64,000 nucleotides of DNA from DATBLE01 sp963841405. Its GTDB lineage: Bacteria > Actinomycetota > Thermoleophilia > Gaiellales > Gaiellaceae. The stretch covers positions 243,384 through 307,383 of the forward strand of contig CAWJCM010000004.1 in NCBI GenBank assembly GCA_963841405.1, written 5' to 3'. Position numbers and translations under genes: made by a program. The notes below the pieces were generated by a model. That model was given only the letters and a program-made list of their open reading frames with translations. It did not search any database and was not told the origin of the DNA. Below are positions 49,362 to 56,917 of the stretch, piece after piece; the stretch's first letter is position 1, and each line of letters starts with the position of its first letter.

Positions 49362-50318
49362 GTGCGCGCGATCCGGGTCCACGAGGGGGGCGAGCTCCGT
49401 CACGAGGAGGCGCCCGACCCCGTCGCCGGGCCGGGCGAGGTCGTCGTCGAGCTGCGTGCAGCGGCGGTCAATCGGCGCGACCTGCTCGTCCGCAACCCGC
49501 CCGGGCCGGCCTACCAGTTCGATCTGCCGCTGATCCCCGGCTCCGACGGTGCCGGCGTGCGCCGCGACACGGGCGAGGAGGTCGTCGTCTACCCGGGGCT
49601 CGGCTGGGGCGCGCGCGAGGATGCGGCCGGGCCCGACTGGAGGATCCTGGGCGGTCCGGACGACGGCACCTACGCCGAGCTGGTCAAGGTGCCTGCCGAG
49701 AACGTCTTCCCCAAGCCGGCGCGCTTCTCGTGGGAGGAGGCGGCGGCCTTCCCGCTGGCGGCGCTGACCGCCTACCGGGCTCTGTTCGAGGTGGGCGGGC
49801 TGGTCGACGGCGAGAGCGTGCTCGTCCTCGGTGCCGGCAGCGGGGTGTCGACGATGGCCGTGTCGCTCGCGGCCCAGGCGGGCTGCCGGGTGCTGGTCAC
49901 CTCGTCGAGCCGGGAGAAGATCGACCGCGCGAAGGAGCTGGGCGCGGAGGGCGGCGTCCTCTACACCGAGGACGGCTGGGCGGAGGCGGCAGGGCCGGTC
50001 GACGTCGTCCTCGACTCGGTCGGCTCGACCTGGCGCGACTCTCTGAAGGCGTTGCGGCGCGGCGGGCGCCTGGTCGTCTTCGGCGGCACCGGCGGGCCCG
50101 AGGTGACGATCGACGTGCGGGCGCTCTACCTCAACTGGCAGTCGATCCGCGGCACGACGATGGGCTCTGCCCGCGACTTCGCCGGGCTGCTGCGGATGGC
50201 CGGGGACGGCGCCTGGCGCCCGGTGATCGACAGCGTGCGCCCGCTGGCGGAGGCGGAGGGCGCACACGACCGGATGCAGGCCGGCGAGCACTTCGGCAAG
50301 CTCGTGCTTTCGATCTAG
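49362..50318 (+). CDS. MDR-family zinc-independent oxidoreductase (quinone reductase-like)
   Basis: 318 residues from GTG 49362. GroES-like N-terminus with AAAVNRRDLLVRNPPG and PLIPGSDGAG, no Cys cluster for structural zinc, then the cofactor domain VLVLGAGSGVSTMAVSLAAQ with a Ser/Arg segment (TSSSREKIDRAKELGA) that favours NADPH. Ends RMQAGEHFGKLVLSI. Reduces quinones or enones in relatives; substrate unknown. It lies directly after the decayed TetR gene, its probable former regulator. Confidence 0.9.
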   Translation: MRAIRVHEGGELRHEEAPDPVAGPGEVVVELRAAAVNRRDLLVRNPPGPAYQFDLPLIPGSDGAGVRRDTGEEVVVYPGLGWGAREDAAGPDWRILGGPDDGTYAELVKVPAENVFPKPARFSWEEAAAFPLAALTAYRALFEVGGLVDGESVLVLGAGSGVSTMAVSLAAQAGCRVLVTSSSREKIDRAKELGAEGGVLYTEDGWAEAAGPVDVVLDSVGSTWRDSLKALRRGGRLVVFGGTGGPEVTIDVRALYLNWQSIRGTTMGSARDFAGLLRMAGDGAWRPVIDSVRPLAEAEGAHDRMQAGEHFGKLVLSI

Positions 50319-50402
50319 CGAGTTCAGCCTGCAGGGGCTCCTGTGGCGTCAGACCCTGCGCAGCGCCCGCCGTCGCCGCGGAAGGGCCGTTCTATCTGTT
50401 CT

Positions 50403-50544
50403 CGGGGGACAGTCCCCGGGACGGGGCTGGAACCGGCAGGGCGATTGGCCCGAGGCAGACATGGGCAGGCCCGGTTCTCCACCATTCCGGCGGCGATGTC
50501 CACGACTCTTTCGCCGGATCGCAGGTCCTGGGGACAGTCCTCCC
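50403..50544. repeat. Palindrome-bounded repeat element B (142 bp)
   Basis: Left end CGGGGGACAGTCCCCGGG (50403-50420) and right end CCTGGGGACAGTCCTCCC (50527-50544). Internally GGAACCGG and CCCGGTT can pair. Size and ends match element A at 23926-24064, although here the two end motifs have the same orientation. The rest of the 272-bp gap between 50318 and 50591 holds no recognisable gene. Confidence 0.6.
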
Positions 50545-50590
50545 GTCGCGGCCCGAAGGGGTCGCGGCCGGATGGGCGTAGCGGGGCCGG

Positions 50591-51091
50591 CTAGACCCTC
50601 GAGATGAGCTCGTCGAGCGCCTTGCGGTCGGCACGGGCGCTCCAGTCGGGCGGCGTCCGCCGCTCGGGGTCGCGCTCGCGGACGGGGTAGCCGAAGGTGA
50701 GGATGGTCGCGATCTCCTCGTCGTCGCCGAGCCCGAGCGCCGCGCGTGCCGCCTCGGGGTCGCGTTGCCCGTTCGGGCACGAGCCGACGCCGGCGTTCCA
50801 GGCGGCGAGCAGCATGTTCTGCGCGCAGCGCCCGGTATCGAGGCCGCTCCGGCCCACGATCGCGACCACGAGCCGCGCACCCTGCACGTTTGTCGGCTCG
50901 AAGACGGCCCCGGCGAGTGTGGCCCGAGCGGTCTCGTCCTCGACCAGCAGGAACCGCCACGGCTGCCTGTTGCGCGCACTGCCTGCGAGCCGTCCGGCAT
51001 CGAGGATGCTTTGGGTGACCTCGTCCGGGATCGACCGGTTGGAGTAGTCCCGGGTTTCCCGCCTGCTCGCAATGGCGAGGAACGTGTCCAT
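50591..51091 (-). CDS. Nitroreductase-family protein
   Basis: 166 residues. FMN-binding nitroreductase landmarks: the RRETRDYSNRSIPDEV start, GRLAGSARNRQPWRFLLVED, AQNMLLAAWNAGVGSCPNG and ATILTFGYPVRERDPERR. NAD(P)H-dependent flavin enzyme, substrate unknown. The ATG at 51091 is chosen because family similarity begins at MDTFLAIASRRETR. It borders the cassette-like region. Confidence 0.9.
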   Translation of the reverse strand: MDTFLAIASRRETRDYSNRSIPDEVTQSILDAGRLAGSARNRQPWRFLLVEDETARATLAGAVFEPTNVQGARLVVAIVGRSGLDTGRCAQNMLLAAWNAGVGSCPNGQRDPEAARAALGLGDDEEIATILTFGYPVRERDPERRTPPDWSARADRKALDELISRV

Positions 51092-51208
51092 CGTCCTGCA
51101 TCCTAAGCGGTTGGCTCCGCCCGCTTCTTCCCGGTCAGCCGCGTGTCGCACTTCCGCATGGTGCGACGGGCCTGAGTGGGCGATCGGGCGACTGGTACTT
51201 TGCTTGGG

Positions 51209-51233
51209 CCAGTGTTCGAGAATGACGCTGAGG
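51209..51233. repeat. Cassette-boundary repeat, copy 1
   Basis: CCAGTGTTCGAGAATGACGC followed by TGAGG, adjoining the stop codon of the first GNAT gene. The downstream 12 bases GGTCAGCTGACC (51232-51243) form a perfect palindrome across that stop codon. Confidence 0.55.
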
Positions 51234-51755
51234 TCAGCTGACCGAGTCAAACGCCTGCGCGTAGCGAAATGGGCCGGTGATCTGCGGGTCGTACGCGGCA
51301 AGCGTTCTGACTTGGAAGTGATCCCCCCAGGCGCGATCCGGCGCTTCAATTCCTAGTTGTGCGGCTGGCACGAAACCGAAGCGCGAGTAGTACCGGGTCG
51401 AGCCTAGAAGCGCTATCAATGCAACGTCCATCGCGTCGGCGGCAGCTAACACGGAGTGGATCATCGCCAGTCCGATCCCAGCCCTTTGATGTTCGGGAAG
51501 CACACCAACCGGCCCGAGAGCGACGACTGAGTACGCGCCAACGGCAGCCCGACTCCCCACCACATGTCCGACTGGGGACTCGTCGCGGATAGCGACCAGT
51601 GAAAGCGGCGGAACGACATCTCCCGCCTCGATCAGATCCACTAGGAGGCCGACCTCGGGTGGAACACCGTCCGGATCGTCTGGCCGCCGGAAAGCCTCGG
51701 TATGGATCCGCAGCACCGCGTCGCGATCGGCGGGCGAATACCGTCGGATGATCAT
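51234..51755 (-). CDS. GNAT-family N-acetyltransferase (cassette-like unit 1)
   Basis: 173 residues from ATG 51755 (ATG 51782 also in frame). Acetyl-CoA site: VVALGPVGVLPEHQRAGIGLAMI with motif A Q-x-x-G-x-G; the C-terminal strand is YYSRFGFVPAAQLGIE. Resembles the YhbS-type predicted acetyltransferases. Codon use is visibly less GC-rich than the metabolic genes, with codons such as AGT, TCA and ATA. Substrate unknown. Confidence 0.88.
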   Translation of the reverse strand: MIIRRYSPADRDAVLRIHTEAFRRPDDPDGVPPEVGLLVDLIEAGDVVPPLSLVAIRDESPVGHVVGSRAAVGAYSVVALGPVGVLPEHQRAGIGLAMIHSVLAAADAMDVALIALLGSTRYYSRFGFVPAAQLGIEAPDRAWGDHFQVRTLAAYDPQITGPFRYAQAFDSVS

Positions 51756-51807
51756 CAAGCGCCATCCTGCCAGCCCAGGCATCGAGAGACGGGTGAGTCG
51801 GGTGCGC

Positions 51808-51833
51808 GAGTGTTCAGGAATGTTCCGTGATGT
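51808..51833. repeat. Cassette-boundary repeat, copy 2
   Basis: GAGTGTTCAGGAATG matches copy 3 exactly over 15 bases; the following bases (TTCCGTGATG) deviate. It lies 12-38 nt beyond the stop of GNAT unit 2. Confidence 0.5.
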
Positions 51834-51845
51834 ACTGCTTGGCTC

Positions 51846-52343
51846 TCAATCGAGCAGCCGGAAGTAACGCGCGATGGGCAGGAGGGTGAAGCCTGCCGTT
51901 TCGTATGCCGCTCGCGCGGGTGCGTGGCCTGGGTCGCCGCCAGTTTCGACGACGGCGATGTCCATGCCACGACTCCGCATGTGCTCAGTCGCGACCTCCG
52001 TGAGCCGCGAGCTGATGCCGCGCCGTTGATAGTCCGGATCGACCCCGATGATGTCGATGACGCCCATCCGTTCGTCGAATGCGTTCAGCGCGACCGCGAC
52101 GAAACCGACTGGCCGTCCGTTCGCGACGGCCACGAAGACGTCCCGCGCATCGTTGGTGCAGGTCGATCTGACGGCGTCAGCCTGGTTTGCCTTCCAGTCC
52201 GGATGCAGGCGGAGAAAGATGTCGTCGCCAAGGACATCGCGCACTGACGCGAAGATGGGTTGCCACGCACGCAGGGAGAACTCGACGATTGCCTCGAGGT
52301 CGTCCTCGCGAAACTCACGGATTTCGATCGCAGCTTCGGTCAC
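51846..52343 (-). CDS. GNAT-family N-acetyltransferase (cassette-like unit 2)
   Basis: 165 residues from GTG 52343 (VTEAAIEIREFREDDLEAIV); an in-frame ATG at 52376 is an alternative. Motif A: VIDIIGVDPDYQRRGISSRL, motif B: GFTLLPIARYFRLL. SLRAWQPIFASVRDVLG is a typical segment of a soil-bacterial GNAT subgroup. Same strand as the other units. Substrate unknown. Confidence 0.87.
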   Translation of the reverse strand: MTEAAIEIREFREDDLEAIVEFSLRAWQPIFASVRDVLGDDIFLRLHPDWKANQADAVRSTCTNDARDVFVAVANGRPVGFVAVALNAFDERMGVIDIIGVDPDYQRRGISSRLTEVATEHMRSRGMDIAVVETGGDPGHAPARAAYETAGFTLLPIARYFRLLD

Positions 52344-52391
52344 TCGGCCGGCAGTACGGTAACCGCCTGGGGACAACCCCCTCGGCTGGGC

Positions 52392-52417
52392 GAGTGTTCA
52401 GGAATGTCGCCTGAGCG
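52392..52417. repeat. Cassette-boundary repeat, copy 3
   Basis: GAGTGTTCAGGAATGTCGCC plus TGAGCG. Read on the minus strand it supplies the last codons (ALRRHS) and the TGA of the hydrolase remnant. Confidence 0.6.
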
Positions 52418-52628
52418 CGAGGAAACGCTCGATCATTGCGTTGACGGTATGCGTACCGGCGAAGTAATCGAACTGCAGCCGGAACACCGTTCGGTCGCAG
52501 CACCAGCCATGAACGAACAGGAACTCCTGATCGCCGCTCCCGGCCCGCTCGTAGTAGAGCCTCAGCCCGTCGAGTTCCGCATACGCCGCGTCGCCGCCGT
52601 CCAAGTGACCCTCACGGTCATGCGTCAA
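52398..52628 (-). pseudogene. Internally deleted alpha/beta hydrolase (cassette-like unit 3)
   Basis: 76 residues. The first ~58 are a normal hydrolase start (AELDGLRLYYERAGSGDQEF then LFVHGWCCDRTVF, with the HGW oxyanion-hole motif). After FDYFAGTH the sequence jumps to TVNAMIERFLALR, which is the usual C-terminal helix. The nucleophile elbow, Asp and His are missing, so about 180 codons have been lost in frame. It cannot be an active hydrolase. Confidence 0.7.
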
Positions 52629-52642
52629 AATACCTGGCTGGC

Positions 52643-52667
52643 CATGTTCCGCAATGACCCCTGAGCG
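52643..52667. repeat. Cassette-boundary repeat, copy 4
   Basis: CATGTTCCGCAATGACCCCT plus GAGCG, beginning 12 nt beyond the stop of GNAT unit 4 on the minus strand. Confidence 0.55.
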
Positions 52668-52679
52668 TCGCGAGATCGC

Positions 52680-53252
52680 CTACGACGTTGGCTCGACGAC
52701 CTTGGTGACGACCCAGCGGTGCTTTCCGATCTTGCGGTCGCGGACGAATCCCAGCTTCTCGTAGGTCGACAGGGCGCCGTTGAAGAGGAAGCCGGCAGGA
52801 ACCGAACCCACGGCTTCGGGATAGCCCTCAACCTTGCCGCCGCCGAGAAGAGCGATCAGATCGAGCGCCCCCGCGAGCGCCGCCGTGGCGACGCCCTGGC
52901 GCCGGTGCCCCTTGCCGACGAAGTTGCAGGCGATCCGCCAGTCCGGCAAGGTCGCGAGGCTCTTCTCATAAGCAGCCCGGTTCTTGATCTTCGGCACCTC
53001 GTCCGGCGCGCCGAACTGGCACCAGCCCACACAGTCGTCGCCGTCGAACACAAGGGCCGCATGCGCCCTGCCTGCCCGCACCCGTGCGAGCTTGCGTTCC
53101 CGGTTCAGCGCCGGCTCGTGGCTGTCATCCGGATGAAAGCCCATGCACCAACAACCCCCGAAGACTCCGTTGTTCGCCTCGACCAGCCTGGCGAACGCGT
53201 CCCAGTTCGACTTATCGAGAGCCTCGATCGTGTACCCAGACCCCACCACCAA
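52680..53252 (-). CDS. GNAT-family N-acetyltransferase (cassette-like unit 4)
   Basis: 190 residues. N-terminal NNGVFGGCWCMGFHPDDSHE is a hallmark of a GNAT group of unknown substrate. Motif A: CNFVGKGHRRQGVATAALAG. C-terminal FNGALSTYEKLGFVRDRKIG. ATG/GTG choice between MVVGSGYTIEALDKSNW and later codons is uncertain. Minus strand like its neighbours. Confidence 0.88.
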   Translation of the reverse strand: MVVGSGYTIEALDKSNWDAFARLVEANNGVFGGCWCMGFHPDDSHEPALNRERKLARVRAGRAHAALVFDGDDCVGWCQFGAPDEVPKIKNRAAYEKSLATLPDWRIACNFVGKGHRRQGVATAALAGALDLIALLGGGKVEGYPEAVGSVPAGFLFNGALSTYEKLGFVRDRKIGKHRWVVTKVVEPTS

Positions 53253-53333
53253 CTCAGCCTAGCCGCGAGGCCGCATGGCACTCGGCTGCGCGGGCGTTCG
53301 CGAATCTCCCCCGGCCGAGCTGCACGCTGACGC

Positions 53334-53783
53334 CTACGCGCGCGGCGCGTACTCCACGCTGGCGAATGGCCAGTCCGATTCGAGCCACTCACTCACGGCG
53401 TGCCAAAGGGGGGTGTCCAGGTGTGCGTGGCTCTCCCGCACCCACGAGAGTGCGCTGGCGTCGTTGTCGCTGTCGCATAGCGGGTAGATGTAGACGCACC
53501 CGATCACGTCGCGGCTGGCCGGATCGAGCACCGTGTACGTGAACCCCTTCCGGGTGCGGAAGTCGTCGGCGTGGCGCTGCAGGTCGGCGCGGTTCTCGTC
53601 CCGCGTCATCTCTCGCGGCCAGGAGCCGTCGGGATACCCGGGCGTCGCCGCGATGTGCTCCATCGACGACGTCCAGGCGTCGTAGTCCAGCTCGTTGTGC
53701 TCGGGCCCGAGCGGCTCGAGGACGAACTCGGACCTCTCGAGGCCGAGCGGGACGTCGAAGTCGGGCGGAACGAACTCGGCCAC
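53334..53783 (-). CDS. GNAT-family N-acetyltransferase (cassette-like unit 5)
   Basis: 149 residues from GTG 53783. Starts VAEFVPPDFDVPLGLERSEF and has LGPEHNELDYDAWTSSMEHI, ADDFRTRKGFTYTVLDPASR and VIGCVYIYPLCDSDNDASAL, a GNAT/DUF-type fold with a degenerate acetyl-CoA loop. Longer in-frame upstream coding seems spurious. A diverged repeat (GCGTTCGCGAATC, 53294-53306) lies beyond its stop. Substrate unknown. Confidence 0.8.
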   Translation of the reverse strand: MAEFVPPDFDVPLGLERSEFVLEPLGPEHNELDYDAWTSSMEHIAATPGYPDGSWPREMTRDENRADLQRHADDFRTRKGFTYTVLDPASRDVIGCVYIYPLCDSDNDASALSWVRESHAHLDTPLWHAVSEWLESDWPFASVEYAPRA

Positions 53784-53826
53784 GCGACCAATCGTAGAAC
53801 GTCGACTCAAGCGACTCTCGCCTGTC

Positions 53827-53853
53827 CCAGAATTTGGGAATGACGCCTGAGCG
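53827..53853. repeat. Cassette-boundary repeat, copy 5
   Basis: CCAGAATTTGGGAATGACGC plus CTGAGCG. The last 16 bases match copy 3 except for one position, and TCCCAGAATTTGGGA (53825-53839) forms a hairpin. Lies 5' of GNAT unit 5. Confidence 0.55.
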
Positions 53854-53867
53854 CAAGTAGGCCGGCA

Positions 53868-54194
53868 TGCGCCGTAAGACACGCAGGAGGCCCCGCCGCC
53901 TTTGCCTCCTCGGGATCGCTTCCGTCGTAGCCGAAGCGCTGGCGATGAAGCTGCGCGGCTGTCCGATTGCGGCAAGCTCATCGTGCACTGTCGGCAGGGC
54001 TCGGCGGACACTGCTCGCTCATCACACCGGTGCGTCCGTCCGAACTAACCGAAGCGGAGCGTGAGGACGCGCGCCAGTACTCCGGAATGAATGGGCCGAA
54101 CCGAGCATTGCGCGAACAGCGAGCTGTTCGTCGTCGGTTCGCCGCGCGCTGATCTGACTCTTCGGGACATGGCCCAGCCGAGAGCCTCGGCACG
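53868..54194. other. ~330 bp without a convincing gene
   Basis: Between the last minus-strand GNAT unit and hicA. It contains an inverted repeat AGGAGGC / GCCTCCT (53885-53891, 53904-53910). Open frames on both strands are short and Arg/Ser-rich and show no domain. It could be a dead cassette. Confidence 0.5.
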
Positions 54195-54401
54195 ATGGGC
54201 GAAATGAAATTCCGCGAGCTCATTCGGCTGCTCGAAGACGATGGGTGGCGCCTCCTGACAAAGCGCGGTAGCCATCAGCAGTACGCGCATCCGACGAAGC
54301 CCGGCAAGGTGACCCTCGCCGGCAAGCCCGGTGCCGACGTGCCGAAGGGCACGGCAGCGAATATCCTTCGGCAAGCAGGACTACGGAGGCGGAGGCGATG
54401 A
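54195..54401 (+). CDS. hicA: HicA-type mRNA interferase toxin
   Basis: 68 residues (ATG 54204 also possible, giving the family-like start MKFRELIRLLEDDGW). HicA motif RGSHQQYAHPTKPGKVTLA has the catalytic His in a double-stranded-RNA-binding-like fold, and PKGTAANILRQAGL is the terminal helix. Cuts mRNA when released from HicB. Overlaps hicB by ATGA. Confidence 0.93.
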   Translation: MGEMKFRELIRLLEDDGWRLLTKRGSHQQYAHPTKPGKVTLAGKPGADVPKGTAANILRQAGLRRRRR

Positions 54402-54619
54402 GCGAATACCTGGTCGTAATCGAGCACGAAGGCGAGTCGTGGGGCGCTTACTGTCCCGACCTGCCCGGCGTCGGCGTCGTCGGCGACTCCCAGGAAGAGG
54501 TGGAGCAGCTCATCCGTGAGGCAATCACGTTCCATCTCGACGCTCTTCGCCAGGCGGGTGAGCCGATCCCGGGACCGACCGCAGTCGGGACGACGCTCGT
54601 CGAAGTCTCCGCTGCCTGA
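54398..54619 (+). CDS. hicB: HicB-type antitoxin
   Basis: 73 residues with the partial RNase-H-like HicB fold: YLVVIEHEGESWGAYCPDLP, GVGVVGDSQEEVEQLIREAI and TFHLDALRQAGEPIPGP. No C-terminal DNA-binding domain, so autoregulation may be weak or depend on the complex. The 256 bp that follow (to 54875) hold only a possible 25-codon ORF starting at ATG 54694 and no recognisable gene. Confidence 0.92.
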   Translation: MSEYLVVIEHEGESWGAYCPDLPGVGVVGDSQEEVEQLIREAITFHLDALRQAGEPIPGPTAVGTTLVEVSAA

Positions 54620-54875
54620 CCGACCGCGGCTGGGGTTCGCACAGTGCCCCGTACGCCTCAGCTGCGCAGACATTGCTGCACGGAGGCACTAACGATGATG
54701 GAGCTAGCCGGACAGCTTTCAAACGGCGGACTCCAGACTCTCCTCCAGTCTCTCAAGGTCGACGCGCACTGAAAGTCCTGGAATCTGGGAGAAGGCGCCC
54801 GCCTGTCGGCACGGCACGCGATACGTGGCAGGGAAGAGCGCGTTCGCCCAGCTTGGGTCTACCGCGACTGGTTCG

Positions 54876-55403
54876 TCAGCTGAGCTTGGCCGCCAGGCCC
54901 TGATAGTCAGGGTGGAGATTGTCCCACCGGGCCTTGGCGTCGTCGCGGCGCTCACGCCCGGCGAGATGGTCGGCGAGATCTTCGACATGGATTTGCACTC
55001 CAGCCCCGTAAGCGGAGAGCAGGTCGAGGGGCATGCCCCGTTCCTCCCAGACCACGACCGTCTGGTCGCCGTCGGCGGTGAGCAAGACCTCGATGTCACC
55101 CTCGTCGTCCGGTTCGTCCGCGTCCTTGATGCGCACGAGCAGCCGCTGTGGGGGCTCGCACGCTTCTACCCGCCCGGTGCCTTCCCATCCGCTGGCAAAG
55201 AGGCGTGCGCGGTACCGACCGCCGGGTCGCAGGTCGCCCTCGACCTCGCCGTACCAGCGGGCCAGACGCGAGGGATCCGTCAGTGCCGACCACACCTCGT
55301 CGATATCGCTGTCGAAGCGGTCTTCCATCCGCACGATGCCCTTTCCGTCGGCGGATCCGAGGCTGCCCAGGATGCGGCCGCCTCCAGGTGCGTCGCTTCC
55401 CAT
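54876..55403 (-). CDS. SRPBCC/AHSA1-family protein
   Basis: 175 residues with a good AAGGAG before ATG 55403. Bet v1-like fold: DIDEVWSALTDPSRLARWYG, DLRPGGRYRARLFASGWEGT, RLLVRIKDADEPDDEGDIEV and YGAGVQIHVEDLADHLAGRE. Binds a hydrophobic ligand or acts as a chaperone-like protein. Near the end of the accessory region. Confidence 0.88.
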   Translation of the reverse strand: MGSDAPGGGRILGSLGSADGKGIVRMEDRFDSDIDEVWSALTDPSRLARWYGEVEGDLRPGGRYRARLFASGWEGTGRVEACEPPQRLLVRIKDADEPDDEGDIEVLLTADGDQTVVVWEERGMPLDLLSAYGAGVQIHVEDLADHLAGRERRDDAKARWDNLHPDYQGLAAKLS

Positions 55404-55718
55404 CTGGTGCTCCTTCGTTCGCAGGCTAGGAGTAGTGCTTCCTCAAGGACTCGACGGGCGCGCATGAATCATCGGTCGAGGTAGTTGCGAGCGAGATTTC
55501 CGCACTCAACACTGGGCCAGCGAGTGCACTACCCGGTGTCGGAGCTCGCAGCGCTACGGCGCGAGCGTGACGGGGGAGACCTCCGACGGGAGGCAGGCAC
55601 GCGACGGTCGAGCGAGACCGCGAGACGGCCGCGGGCGCGGATCGGCACAAGAACCCTGGTTGCCCCCTGAGTGGTTTGAGTGCTGTCCGCTCTCCTTGAG
55701 AGCGATCGGAATAGCACG
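55404..55718. other. 315-bp stretch without a convincing gene
   Basis: Upstream of the SRPBCC gene. Arg/Ser-rich open frames on both strands look like shadows of GC-rich sequence. No repeat copy, dyad or RNA gene was recognised. Confidence 0.4.
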
Positions 55719-55844
55719 ATGCGTAAGCGTTTGAACATCAAAGTCGGCTGTAGCTGTCTCCTGAAGGCGATCGTGGTCACGCTGACGGCCGCGATCCTGG
55801 TTTCGGCGAGCAACGCCATCGCAAACGACAACTCCGAGCGGTAA
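55719..55844 (+). CDS. Possible 41-aa exported peptide
   Basis: MRKRLNIKVGCSCLLKAIVV then TLTAAILVSASNAIANDNSE. A basic start, a hydrophobic helix and an SNA-IA-type cleavage region look like a signal peptide with a tiny mature part. Two Cys precede the helix. No good ribosome-binding site is visible, so the call is weak. Confidence 0.35.
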   Translation: MRKRLNIKVGCSCLLKAIVVTLTAAILVSASNAIANDNSER

Positions 55845-55868
55845 AGCTTCATCGGGACCGTACGTGCG

Positions 55869-56600
55869 TCACCATCGGCGGGCGATCCAGGTCGCGCTCA
55901 GCGTGGACGCGTCGGCCGGACGGTCGCTGTGCTCGTCCCTGACCGCGATCAGCTCGAAGCCGCCCTCGGCGAGAGCGGACCGGATCTCGTCTGCACGGTG
56001 GAAGTACTGCCGGTGCTGCTCGCTGAACGGAGCGTCGTCACCCGGCGTCAGCTCGATGTGGGTGTCGCAGAGTCGGGCGTCCGGATCGACGGCGCTGTGG
56101 ATCACGAACCGATTGCCGCCCTTCTCGCCGGAGACGACGGGTTGGGCGAGCGCGAAGGCCATCATCGCGTCCGTGTGGGCGTCGAAGACGAGCCAGCCGC
56201 GCGGGCGCAGCGTTCGAGCCAAACCCGCCACGGTCCGACGGAGGTCGTCCGGGGCGAGGTAGGTGAACCCGTCCAGCGTGCAGACGGTGGCGTCGAACAT
56301 GTCCTCGAGCGGCAGGTCGGGGAGCGTCGCCCGGATCAGCCGCGGCTCGGGCCCGAGGAGCCCGCGGGCGCGGGCGAGCATCGCCTCCGAGGCGTCCAGA
56401 CCGGTGACGCGATATCCGCGGGCGGCCAGCTCTGCCGCCAGCAGCCCCGTGCCGCAGCAGACGTCGAGGACGTCGCGCACGCCGTCCTCGTCGGCACGGA
56501 AGAGGTCGTCGAGGAACGACGCCCAGGCGTCGTGGCAGGGGTCGACGACGACCTCGTCGTAGACCCCTGCCAGCTGCGCGTAGGCCTCGACCTGGCGCAC
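55869..56600 (-). CDS. Class I SAM-dependent methyltransferase
   Basis: 243 residues from GTG 56600. SAM motif I VRDVLDVCCGTGLLAAELAA, motif II TGLDASEAMLARARGLL, and LPLEDMFDATVCTLDGFTYL with a DUF-like small-molecule methyltransferase tail (HRQYFHRADEIRSALAEGGF). Substrate unknown. A longer in-frame upstream frame is antisense-like and rejected. It lies 20 nt after the SHOCT gene. Confidence 0.9.
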   Translation of the reverse strand: MRQVEAYAQLAGVYDEVVVDPCHDAWASFLDDLFRADEDGVRDVLDVCCGTGLLAAELAARGYRVTGLDASEAMLARARGLLGPEPRLIRATLPDLPLEDMFDATVCTLDGFTYLAPDDLRRTVAGLARTLRPRGWLVFDAHTDAMMAFALAQPVVSGEKGGNRFVIHSAVDPDARLCDTHIELTPGDDAPFSEQHRQYFHRADEIRSALAEGGFELIAVRDEHSDRPADASTLSATWIARRW

Positions 56601-56620
56601 GCGGACCGCGCCCGGGCGGG

Positions 56621-56887
56621 CTAGATGCCCAGGACCTTGGCCTTCGCGGCCGCGAACTCCTCGTCCGTGAGAACGCCCTGCTGATGCAGCTGCGCGAGGT
56701 TCTGGAGCTCCGCGTTCGGGTCGGACGCCGCGGGTGCCGCCGCCTGCTGCTGCGCCATCTGCTGGTCGTACTGGGCCTGGTCCTGCGCATCGTACTTCTC
56801 GTTCTGCCTGCGTGCGACGCGGCCGGACACGGCGGTGGCGGTGCCGGCGACGACGGCCGTTCTCGTTGCCATGCGAAGAAGTCCCAT
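56621..56887 (-). CDS. SHOCT-domain protein, 88 aa
   Basis: N-terminal MGLLRMATRTAVVAGTATAV hydrophobic stretch, a Gln/Ala-rich linker (YDQQMAQQQAAAPAAS), and a C-terminal SHOCT domain NLAQLHQQGVLTDEEFAAAK. AAAGGAG before the ATG supports the start. Follows the DUF6325 gene; the pair is common in actinobacteria, probably a membrane-associated oligomerising protein of unknown role. Confidence 0.85.
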   Translation of the reverse strand: MGLLRMATRTAVVAGTATAVSGRVARRQNEKYDAQDQAQYDQQMAQQQAAAPAASDPNAELQNLAQLHQQGVLTDEEFAAAKAKVLGI

Positions 56888-56917
56888 CTCGTCTCCTTTT
56901 GTGCGGTGGTGAACGGG

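Noticed and set aside
51209..53853. Calling the boundary repeats integron attC sites
   Set aside because: The GTTRRRY/RYYYAAC core boxes are not visible in the motif and no integron integrase is in the window, so I report only a cassette-like array.
54694..54771. Possible 25-codon ORF (MMELAGQLSNGGLQTLLQSL...) after hicB
   Set aside because: Too short, no ribosome-binding site and no context. An opposing frame ends in the same place, so no gene was called.
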